Assembly: GCA_000436695.1 (NCBI GenBank)
Contig: HF992538.1
Coordinates: forward strand, 1-5,606
From: Prevotella sp. CAG:1185
Lineage (GTDB): Bacteria > Bacteroidota > Bacteroidia > Bacteroidales > Bacteroidaceae
Direction of reading: 5' to 3'
Length of the DNA stretch: 5,606 nt
A program made the translations under genes and the position numbers. The notes under the pieces were generated by a model. The model was not told the DNA's origin. It ran no database searches and saw nothing but the letters and a program-made list of their open reading frames with translations. Shown one piece after another: positions 1 to 5,566 of this stretch; the first letter of the stretch is position 1, and the number at the start of each line of letters is the position of its first letter.

Positions 1-21
1 AAGAATTAAGAAAAGATGCTC
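1..21. repeat. Partial copy of AT-rich heptad repeat at the window edge
   Basis: This stretch contains one intact AATTAAG unit followed by the tail AAAAGATGCTC. It is identical over all 21 bases to 5586-5606, the last bases of the window, and its tail resembles that of the copy at 26-65. The copy is cut by the window edge, so its full length is unknown. It is separated from the next copy by four T residues. Confidence 0.85.
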
Positions 22-25
22 TTTT

Positions 26-65
26 TAATTAAGAATTGAGGATTAAGAATTAAGAAATTATGCTC
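26..65. repeat. Heptad repeat copy upstream of the transporter gene
   Basis: Four 7-bp units (AATTAAG, AATTGAG, GATTAAG, AATTAAG at 27-54) are followed by a tail ending in ATGCTC. The 40-bp block matches 5567-5606 at 37 of 40 positions. Repeats of this style are, from general knowledge, common between genes in Prevotella and Bacteroides, where they look like dispersed non-coding elements. No recognisable promoter box lies within it. Its function is unknown. Confidence 0.85.
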
Positions 66-74
66 CCGGAGCAT
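60..74. repeat. Short palindrome closing the heptad repeat
   Basis: ATGCTCC and GGAGCAT form a perfect 7-bp inverted repeat around a single C. The left arm contains the ATGCTC tail shared by all three heptad copies, so the palindrome may be the natural end of the repeat element. It lies 22 nt before the transporter start codon, so an operator or a small leader hairpin is an alternative reading. Confidence 0.6.
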
Positions 75-96
75 TCAACATAAAAAGTATTGAGCC

Positions 97-1773
97 ATGG
101 AACAAAATGTGATTAGCGTAAGTTATGGGGCAAAATACAAGAATTATCCGTTCTACAACTGGATGCCCAAGCCGCTCGGAATTATCCTGCTGATACTTCT
201 GTTCATACCTATCCTTACGGTTGGCGGCGTATATACCGCCAACAGCGGCGAGATGACGAGCGGACTGGGCATACAGTCGGAACACATACAGTTTGTGGGT
301 TTCGTCACGTCTATAGGCATGGCGGCCTTCTCTCCCTTCTTTTATCAGCTGGTGTGCATACGCCGTGAGAAGATGATGTGCGTAGTGGGGTTCTCTATTA
401 TGTATCTTCTCAGCTATGTGTGCGCCATAACCGACAGCATATTCGTGCTGGCTCTGTGCAGCCTTGTGATGGGTTTTCTGCGCATGGTGCTCATGATGGT
501 CAATCTGTTTACGCTCATACGCTACGCCTTCGGAATGGAGGCCACGCGGAACATAACGCCGGGCAACGAGCCGGACGATGAGCAGGGATGGGACAGGCTG
601 GACTCGGAGAAGAGCAAGAGCATGCCCATGATATACTTGTTCTTCATGATTCTGGGACAGCTCGGCACGTCGCTCACGGCATGGCTGGCATACGAATATC
701 AATGGCAGGACGTCTACTACTACATGATGGGCATGACGCTCGTGGCAATACTCATAGTCCTCGTTACCATGCCTTACCACGCATACAACGGCCGCCGCTT
801 TCCGATAACGTTCCGTAAGTTTGGCAACGTGGCTGTGTTCAGCTCGATGATGACCTGCGGAATATATGTGCTGGTCTACGGCAAGACGCTCGACTGGTTT
901 GCCGACCCTACCATTGTGCGCTCCACTATACTCACCGTTGTGTTTGCCGTAGTGTTCTTCTACATGGAGTGGTCGCACCGCTCGCCCTATTTCCTCATGG
1001 AAGTGTTCCGCCTGCGGACGATAAACATGGGCATAGTGCTGTTCATTCTGCTCATGGTATTCAACACAAGTTCGATGTTTGTCAACGTGTTTACCGGCGT
1101 AGGAATGGAGATAGACAACTGGCAGAACGCTGCGCTGGGCAACTGGAGCATGCTGGGCTACTTCATAGGAGCGGTGATAGCTATAATTCTCGGCTCGCGC
1201 AACGTAAAGCTGAAATATCTCTTCGGCCTCGGATTCATGCTCATCGGAGTGTCTGCCCTGTTTATGTATTTCGAGGTGCAGACGGCCGGACTTTATGAAA
1301 GGATGAAGTATCCAGTGATTATACGCTCAACAGGCATGATGCTGATCTACTCTCTCACGGCCGTATACGCCAACCAGCGCATGCCCTACAAGTATCTGTC
1401 CACATGGATATGCATCATGCTCAGCGTGCGCATGGTTATCGGTCCGGGCATAGGTTCGGCACTATATTCAAACGTGCTGCAGCACCGTCAGCAGCATTAC
1501 GTAACGATGTTTGCTCAGGATATTGACCGCACCGACACTCAGTCGGCTTCATCCTACGACCAGACCCTGCAGGGCATGCGCTGGCAGGGACGCAGCGAGA
1601 CCGAGGCAGAGAACATGGCTGCCATGTCGGTAAAGGGCAAAGTGCAGGTGCAGGCCACGCTGTCGGCTGTCAAGGAGATGTCGGGATGGACCTTCTACGG
1701 CTGTATTATCTCAATGCTCTTCGTACTCATTTATCCATATAAGAAGAGGAAATTATCTGCTTGGCGCGACTGA
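97..1773 (+). CDS. MFS efflux transporter, 14-helix DHA2/EmrB-like
   Basis: This is a 558-residue inner-membrane carrier, probably the proton-driven pump of a tripartite efflux system. Hydrophobic segments at about 27-47, 66-87, 93-111, 114-135, 178-199, 207-226, 243-262, 275-292, 310-331, 347-366, 372-391, 407-425, 434-455 and 531-548 give 14 helices, as in the DHA2 branch. Residues 445-456 (R..IGPGIGSAL) match the helix-13 motif of EmrB-type carriers. A long polar loop follows (about 457-530, beginning QHRQQHYV), also typical of EmrB relatives. The N-terminal MFS motifs are weak: the helix 2-3 loop reads CIRREK without the usual glycine/aspartate pattern, and helix 5 has GQLGTSLTAW in place of the antiporter GP motif. 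A charged loop at about 146-176 separates helices 4 and 5. The ATG has no Shine-Dalgarno sequence, as expected in Bacteroidetes. The partner adaptor and channel genes lie downstream, beyond the regulator. Substrate unknown. Confidence 0.9.
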   Translation: MEQNVISVSYGAKYKNYPFYNWMPKPLGIILLILLFIPILTVGGVYTANSGEMTSGLGIQSEHIQFVGFVTSIGMAAFSPFFYQLVCIRREKMMCVVGFSIMYLLSYVCAITDSIFVLALCSLVMGFLRMVLMMVNLFTLIRYAFGMEATRNITPGNEPDDEQGWDRLDSEKSKSMPMIYLFFMILGQLGTSLTAWLAYEYQWQDVYYYMMGMTLVAILIVLVTMPYHAYNGRRFPITFRKFGNVAVFSSMMTCGIYVLVYGKTLDWFADPTIVRSTILTVVFAVVFFYMEWSHRSPYFLMEVFRLRTINMGIVLFILLMVFNTSSMFVNVFTGVGMEIDNWQNAALGNWSMLGYFIGAVIAIILGSRNVKLKYLFGLGFMLIGVSALFMYFEVQTAGLYERMKYPVIIRSTGMMLIYSLTAVYANQRMPYKYLSTWICIMLSVRMVIGPGIGSALYSNVLQHRQQHYVTMFAQDIDRTDTQSASSYDQTLQGMRWQGRSETEAENMAAMSVKGKVQVQATLSAVKEMSGWTFYGCIISMLFVLIYPYKKRKLSAWRD

Positions 1774-1800
1774 CGGTCGGCCAAGTCAGATAATTTTATT
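1750..1800 (+). terminator. Intrinsic terminator overlapping the transporter stop codon
   Basis: The arm at 1750-1765 pairs with 1780-1796 over 16 bp with a single bulged base. The loop contains a further CGAC/GTCG pairing (1767-1770 with 1776-1779). The right arm runs into TTTT (1794-1797) and then ATT, and the left arm starts with AAATTA, so the hairpin could also act on the opposite strand. The TGA stop (1771-1773) sits in the apical loop and the last codons form the left arm. This suggests that the regulator gene downstream is transcribed separately, or only by read-through. Confidence 0.8.
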
Positions 1801-1804
1801 AACT

Positions 1805-1830
1805 TAGCGGCCATAAAACATTTGCCGCTA
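1805..1830. promoter_or_regulatory. Inverted repeat at the regulator start codon
   Basis: TAGCGGC (1805-1811) and GCCGCTA (1824-1830) are perfect 7-bp inverted repeats with a 12-nt centre. The last paired base is the A of the regulator ATG. AACATTTG at 1817-1824 is one mismatch from the Bacteroidetes -7 box TAnnTTTG, with TTTT 19 nt upstream as a poor -33 element. The site could be an autoregulatory operator, a hairpin limiting translation, or a weak promoter giving an almost leaderless mRNA. The sequence does not decide between these. Confidence 0.4.
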
Positions 1831-2714
1831 TGGAAGATACGCTAAATGAAAATATAGCCGCCCGGCTTGACACACTGCAAAAGAACATAGGCTACAGGGC
1901 CGATGTGTGCTCGTCGGGAGGCATGGTTGATGATTTCCCCTCACGCATGAAAGACGGCTTTGTGTGCTTCGGCATAGGTCTGATAGTATGCCATGAGGGC
2001 GAGTTTGAGTTCACCTTGTCGGGCCGTTCATACAAGGCTGCCGCCGGCGAAACCGTGTTTATGCCCGAGGGCATGGTGTTCAGCGCCACACGACGGTCGC
2101 CCGACTTGCGCGTAAGCATACTCATCTATCGCACCGAACCTATACGCGACGTGATAGGAACGATGGTTCAGTCGGTTAATCTTTATGCCCGCATGTCGCC
2201 CGATATGCCTTGCGTATGGCGCACGGGATGCGAGGACGACATTGCAGGATACATCTCGCTGATAGACACGCGTGAGCCTTCTGCCGCCGAGTTCTTCGCC
2301 GCCAGCGAGCGCAAGCTGCTCCTTCTGTCGCTCACTTACCGCCTGTGCGATGTGTTCAGCCGCAGGTATCTGTCGGGCAGCTCTGCCAACGCGCGGCGAA
2401 CGGAGATATTCCTGAAGCTAATTCATCTCATCGGCCGCCATTATATGACCGAGCGCGGAGTGGCGTTTTATGCCGACAAGCTGTGCCTTTCGCCCAAATA
2501 TCTGTCAGAACTGTCAAAGACGGTGTGCGGATACACCGTTCAGGAACTTGTGTTCAAGGCTATAACGCGCAAGGCAATGGGCATGCTCGACAGCACAAAC
2601 AAGACCGTTGCCGAGATAGCCGACAAGTTTAATTTCCCCAATCCGTCGAGTTTCGGCACGTTTTTCCGCAAGCAGACGGGCATGTCGCCGCAGAAATATC
2701 GCGAGCGGATATAA
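1830..2714 (+). CDS. AraC/XylS-family transcriptional regulator
   Basis: This 294-residue cytoplasmic DNA-binding protein is of usual family length. Residues about 45-100 look like the small β-barrel (cupin-like) sensor domain, with the pattern GEFEFTLSGRSY followed by AGETVFMPEG. Residues about 190-294 form the paired helix-turn-helix domain. The first helix-turn-helix is at about 211-234 (FYADKLCLSPKYLSELSK). The second, at about 260-291 (IADKFNFPNPSSFGTFFRKQ, then TGMSPQKYR), carries the family signature. The ATG at 1830 gives a full-length protein and follows the transporter terminator by about 30 nt. The protein lies between the carrier gene and the channel-adaptor genes, so it is the likely local regulator of the pump. 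The ligand is unknown. Whether it activates or represses cannot be read, although most AraC-type proteins activate. Confidence 0.93.
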   Translation: MEDTLNENIAARLDTLQKNIGYRADVCSSGGMVDDFPSRMKDGFVCFGIGLIVCHEGEFEFTLSGRSYKAAAGETVFMPEGMVFSATRRSPDLRVSILIYRTEPIRDVIGTMVQSVNLYARMSPDMPCVWRTGCEDDIAGYISLIDTREPSAAEFFAASERKLLLLSLTYRLCDVFSRRYLSGSSANARRTEIFLKLIHLIGRHYMTERGVAFYADKLCLSPKYLSELSKTVCGYTVQELVFKAITRKAMGMLDSTNKTVAEIADKFNFPNPSSFGTFFRKQTGMSPQKYRERI

Positions 2715-2717
2715 CCT

Positions 2718-2857
2718 ATTGAATATCAACATGTTATAAATGGCGTTGCAAAAGGCCGTCTTTTAGCCTCTAAAAGGCCACATATTGCACGCTAAAAGGC
2801 CACCTTTTAGAAGCTAAAAGACGGCATCTTGCAACGCATTGAGTATCAGTGTGTTAT
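2718..2857. repeat. Nested palindromic intergenic repeat with flanking direct repeats
   Basis: The outer arms 2743-2767 and 2813-2837 are inverted repeats matching at 23 of 25 positions. They extend outward by AAT/ATT if one G is bulged. An inner pair, TCTAAAAGG (2769-2777) and CCTTTTAGA (2803-2811), is perfect. The motif CTAAAAGGCCAC also occurs twice as a direct repeat (2770-2781 and 2792-2803). The 20-bp stretches 2718-2737 and 2838-2857 flank the palindrome in the same orientation and match at 16 of 20 positions, every difference being a transition. As RNA it would fold into one long stem, which could end the regulator transcript although no T-run follows. It resembles the dispersed palindromic elements found between genes in Prevotella; that comparison is from memory. 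Confidence 0.75.
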
Positions 2858-2912
2858 GCAGGCGGTTATATTTTACCTTATTAAGTATATCCTGAGGTGC
2901 CATAAAATGTGT

Positions 2913-2940
2913 ACGGACGCGGCGTCGGCAGCCGTTTTTT
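2913..2940 (+). terminator. Possible weak terminator after the regulator gene
   Basis: A GC-rich stretch containing the palindromes GACGC-G-GCGTC (2916-2926) and CGGC-A-GCCG ends in six T residues (2935-2940). ACGG (2913-2916) can also pair with CCGT (2932-2935). Each stem is only 4-5 bp, so terminator activity is uncertain. Its place 200 nt after the regulator stop and upstream of the next promoter box fits such a role. Confidence 0.3.
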
Positions 2941-2971
2941 GATATGTTTCCGACTATTTTATGCAGAAACG

Positions 2972-3010
2972 GAAAATATGAACATACCGCACGAAAATGT
3001 CGTAACGCCG
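2972..3010. promoter_or_regulatory. Candidate AraC-type binding repeats upstream of the channel gene
   Basis: GAAAAT occurs at 2972-2977 and again at 2993-2998, an offset of exactly 21 bp or two helical turns. The 18-bp windows starting there agree at 11 of 18 positions. AraC-family proteins usually bind tandem half-sites about 21 bp apart just upstream of, or overlapping, the -35-like element. This pair ends about 18 nt before the -7 box, which fits. A related AAAATGT-GTA string is present at 2904-2913. Similarity is modest and AT-rich DNA gives such matches by chance. Confidence 0.3.
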
Positions 3011-3027
3011 GCACGGCTCAAACCTCC

Positions 3028-3035
3028 TATCTTTG
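3028..3035 (+). promoter_or_regulatory. Promoter -7 box for the channel-adaptor operon
   Basis: TATCTTTG matches the Bacteroidetes primary sigma -7 consensus TAnnTTTG exactly. It lies 24 nt before the channel start codon, leaving a leader of roughly 15-20 nt. No TTTG is found about 19 nt upstream (that position reads ACGC), so the -33 element is poor, as expected for a promoter that needs an activator. The box also argues against a TTG start at 3033, which lies inside it. Confidence 0.6.
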
Positions 3036-3059
3036 CAGCGGATAAATGAAACAAAAGAT

Positions 3060-4382
3060 ATGAAGAGACTATTATTCACATTTGCCATTGCCTGCGCACT
3101 CGTTCCTCTTAAAGCGCAGGAGACGCTAACACTTAAACAGTGTCTGAGCATGGGCATTGAAAACAACCTTCAGTTGCAGACCAGGCGCAACGACATAGTT
3201 AAGGGCGGGCACGCCATAACCGAAAACCGCGCCAAACTGCTGCCGCAGATTAATGCCGTGGTGTCGATGAGCGACAACTTTAATCCGCCTGTGTCGGTAA
3301 CCGACGGCTCTGCATACGGCAATCCGTACAACGTGACGAAGACACTGCAGTATAACGCCTCGGCAGGACTGCAGCTCCAGATGCCGCTCTACAACCAGAC
3401 GCTGCTCACGGCGCTCGACATCACGAAGATGATGGACCGCATCAACCGCCTGAGTTACGACAAGGCGCGCAACGACCTCATCACTCAGATAGCACAGATG
3501 TACTATCTCGCGCAGAGCACAGCCGAGCAGATAGCCATCATCAAGGCAAACATAGGGCGCATGGAGGAGCTTAAGGGCATAACCGACGCTTTCTTCGACA
3601 ACGGCATGTCGATGGCAGTGGACGTAAAGAGGGTGAGCATTAATCTTGAAAACCTAAAGGTGCAGCGCGACAATGCCGAGGCTATGCTCACGCAGCAGAT
3701 TAACATGCTGAAGTATGTCATCGACTATCCTGCCGACAAAGCCATTGCGCTTACGCCCGTAGATGCTGCCAGCGTTGAGGCCGTAGAGCTTACCGGACTG
3801 TATGAGTCGCTGCCCGAACTGCAGCTGTTGCAGAAACAAGGCGAGCTGTCGGAGAAGCAGCAGAAGATGATTCAGCAGGGCTATCTGCCGTCGCTCACGC
3901 TCACGGGCAACTTCACTTACTCTGCATTCACCGACAAGTTCAGCAACTGGTTCCACTCGGGACCGTCTAACCACTGGTACAACTCATCGGGTCTGGGCAT
4001 CACGCTGCGCGTACCTGTGTTCGACGGACTGGAGAAACGCTCCAAGATACGCAAGGCAAAGCTCGACGTGGAGAACGCACGCCTGGCATACGACGACGCC
4101 CTTAAAGGTCTGCGCACACAATATCTGAACGCCACCAACGACCTGATGAACAGTCGCCGCAACTTCACCAAGCAGCTCGACAACTACCGACTGGCAGAAG
4201 AAGTGTATGCTGTTACATCCGACCGCTACCGCGAAGGCGTGGCGTCGATGACCGAAGTGCTGCAGGACGAGATGCAGATGAGCGAGGCTCAGAACAGCTA
4301 TGTCACCGCACACTACAGCTACCGGGTTACGGCCCTGTCGCTCCTGAAGCTTACGGGACAGCTCGACTCGCTGCTGAAATAA
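3060..4382 (+). CDS. TolC-family outer-membrane efflux channel
   Basis: This 440-residue outer-membrane duct takes substrates delivered by the carrier-adaptor pair across the periplasm and outer membrane. Residues 1-20 are a signal peptide (MKRLL, hydrophobic core, then LKAQ), probably cleaved before or near Gln20; no lipobox is present. The fold repeats twice, as in TolC. The first half has LPQINAVVSM (about 61-70) and LQLQMPLYNQ (about 104-113), then long helices. The second half has YLPSLTLTGNFTY (about 275-287) and LRVPVFDG (about 316-323), then helices ending in RYREGVASMTEVLQDEMQMS (about 389-408), the classic family ending. The ATG at 3060 is chosen because the signal peptide begins there; an upstream in-frame TTG (3033) falls inside the promoter box. 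The adaptor gene follows after 70 nt, probably in one transcript. Confidence 0.94.
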   Translation: MKRLLFTFAIACALVPLKAQETLTLKQCLSMGIENNLQLQTRRNDIVKGGHAITENRAKLLPQINAVVSMSDNFNPPVSVTDGSAYGNPYNVTKTLQYNASAGLQLQMPLYNQTLLTALDITKMMDRINRLSYDKARNDLITQIAQMYYLAQSTAEQIAIIKANIGRMEELKGITDAFFDNGMSMAVDVKRVSINLENLKVQRDNAEAMLTQQINMLKYVIDYPADKAIALTPVDAASVEAVELTGLYESLPELQLLQKQGELSEKQQKMIQQGYLPSLTLTGNFTYSAFTDKFSNWFHSGPSNHWYNSSGLGITLRVPVFDGLEKRSKIRKAKLDVENARLAYDDALKGLRTQYLNATNDLMNSRRNFTKQLDNYRLAEEVYAVTSDRYREGVASMTEVLQDEMQMSEAQNSYVTAHYSYRVTALSLLKLTGQLDSLLK

Positions 4383-4395
4383 GCCCTATGTCAGG

Positions 4396-4454
4396 TCAAC
4401 ACCATACATAACATAAAATCAACATACATCAACAACTTTAAAATATACCACAAT
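4396..4454 (+). promoter_or_regulatory. G-less, A/C-rich leader before the adaptor gene
   Basis: Not one G occurs in these 59 nt, which run up to the second base of the adaptor ATG. The stretch is made of CAACA, ACATA and similar strings. Such a leader can form almost no RNA secondary structure. In Bacteroidetes, where Shine-Dalgarno pairing is rare and unstructured A-rich leaders favour initiation, this would be a good ribosome entry region. No promoter -7 box is seen in it, so the adaptor is probably co-transcribed with the channel gene. Confidence 0.5.
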
Positions 4455-5550
4455 GGAAACCCAGAACAACAACATACAGCAGACCAGCACACACGAACAG
4501 CAGGCAAAGAAACTGAGAAGACAGCGCACAAGACAAATCGTGGCAAGCATCTTCGGCATAATAATTCTGGTGTGCGGAATAGTTAAGATATCAATGATAT
4601 TCCTCGACTACAAAGACACAGAGACAAGCAACGACGCTCAGATAGAGCAGTATATCTCGCCCGTAAACCTGCGCGCGTCGGGCTATATCAAGCAGGTTTG
4701 CTTCACGGAGCATCAGAACGTGAAGAAGGGCGACACCCTCCTGATACTCGACGACCGCGAATACCGCATACGTGTGATGGAAGCCGAGGCTGCGCTTAAA
4801 GACGCCATGGCAGGCGCTTCGGTTGTAGGGCAGTCGCTGCAGACGTCAGAGGCCTCGGCATCTGTCTACGAGTCGTCTATCGCCGAAGTTAAAATACGCC
4901 TGGCAAAGCTCGAGAAAGACCGCGCACGCTACAAGAATCTGCTGGAGCGCAACGCTGCAACGCCGATACAGTTGGAGCAGATTGAGACCGAATATGAAGC
5001 AACGAAGCAGAAGCTCGACGGACTAATCTGTCAGCAGAAGGCTGCCAAGTCGGGCGTAAATGAGGTGTCAACGCGCCGCCAAAGCTCTGAGGCTGCCATA
5101 GAAAGGGCACGCGCCGCATTGGAGATGGCACGCCTTAACCTCTCTTACACCGTTGTTGTTGCTCCCTGCGACGGCAAGTTAGGACGCCGCACAGTTGAGG
5201 ACGGACAGTATGTTTCGGCAGGACAGACGCTGACATACATCTTGCCCAACACACAGAAATGGGTGATAGCCAACTATAAGGAAACTCAGGTTGAGAGCCT
5301 GCGCGTGGGTCAGGAGGTTGCGCTTACAGTTGACGCAATGGACGGACGCGAGTTTAAGGGACGCATAACGGCCATCTCAGGCGCAACAGGATCAAAGTAT
5401 TCGCTCGTCCCGACGGACAATTCTGCCGGCAACTTCGTGAAGATTCGCCAGCGTGTTCCTGTCAGAATCGACTTTACCGACATATCAAAGGCAGACAATG
5501 AGAAACTCGCTGCCGGAATGATGGTGGTCGTTAAGGCTAAGAAGCAATGA
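4453..5550 (+). CDS. EmrA/HlyD-family membrane fusion protein
   Basis: This 365-residue periplasmic adaptor is anchored in the inner membrane and links an MFS carrier to a TolC channel. The polar N-terminus (1-28, rich in Gln, Lys and Arg) is cytoplasmic. One membrane helix spans about 29-51. TSNDAQIEQYISPVNLRASG (about 58-77) followed by KKGDTLLILDD (91-101) is the EmrA-type start and first lipoyl half. Residues about 105-228 form the long α-helical hairpin that meets the channel. LSYTVVVAPCDGKLGRR (230-246) and the following GQYVSAGQTL complete the lipoyl domain. The β-barrel follows, with SAGNFVKIRQRVPVRIDF (324-341), a string diagnostic of the EmrA branch, so the partner should be a DHA2 carrier such as the one at 97-1773. 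Cysteines at 83, 193 and 239 lie in the periplasmic part. Only a repeat follows the gene in the window. Confidence 0.94.
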   Translation: METQNNNIQQTSTHEQQAKKLRRQRTRQIVASIFGIIILVCGIVKISMIFLDYKDTETSNDAQIEQYISPVNLRASGYIKQVCFTEHQNVKKGDTLLILDDREYRIRVMEAEAALKDAMAGASVVGQSLQTSEASASVYESSIAEVKIRLAKLEKDRARYKNLLERNAATPIQLEQIETEYEATKQKLDGLICQQKAAKSGVNEVSTRRQSSEAAIERARAALEMARLNLSYTVVVAPCDGKLGRRTVEDGQYVSAGQTLTYILPNTQKWVIANYKETQVESLRVGQEVALTVDAMDGREFKGRITAISGATGSKYSLVPTDNSAGNFVKIRQRVPVRIDFTDISKADNEKLAAGMMVVVKAKKQ

Positions 5551-5566
5551 TAAAGCAGGAGATTGG

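Larger units (their letters stand above)
2715..3059. other. Long non-coding spacer before the channel-adaptor genes
   Basis: No credible gene is seen on either strand in these 345 nt; the open frames here are short and have no family features. From left to right the spacer holds a nested palindromic repeat with diverged flanking direct repeats (2718-2857), an AT-rich stretch (about 2860-2912), a GC-rich palindrome with six T residues (2913-2940), two GAAAAT-centred repeats 21 bp apart (2972-3010), and a promoter -7 box (3028-3035). The content is consistent with a regulated promoter region into which a repeat element has been inserted. Confidence 0.7.

Noticed and set aside
58..978. A 306-codon open frame on the minus strand, antisense to the transporter gene
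   Set aside because: Its translation is very rich in His, Tyr and Arg with no recognisable domain, while the plus strand encodes a clear membrane protein. It is a shadow of codon usage.
2743..2837. CRISPR array, given the repeated CTAAAAGGCCAC motif
   Set aside because: Only two direct copies occur, with no regular spacers and no cas gene; the structure is a nested palindrome.
2860..3027. Riboswitch or small RNA gene in the spacer
   Set aside because: No known riboswitch core was recognised, and the likely transcript start is downstream near 3040, so most of the spacer would not be in the channel mRNA.
3033..3059. TTG at 3033 as an alternative start for the channel gene, adding nine residues
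   Set aside because: The TTG lies within the TATCTTTG promoter box and would put polar residues before the signal peptide; ATG at 3060 begins a normal signal peptide.
3060..3119. Lipoprotein signal peptide in the channel protein (Cys12)
   Set aside because: The cysteine lies within the hydrophobic core and is not preceded by a lipobox; LKAQ fits a normal signal peptidase I site.
3654..4313. Several open frames of about 88-109 codons on the minus strand opposite the channel gene
   Set aside because: They overlap each other and the well-supported channel gene, and show no domain, signal peptide or leader.
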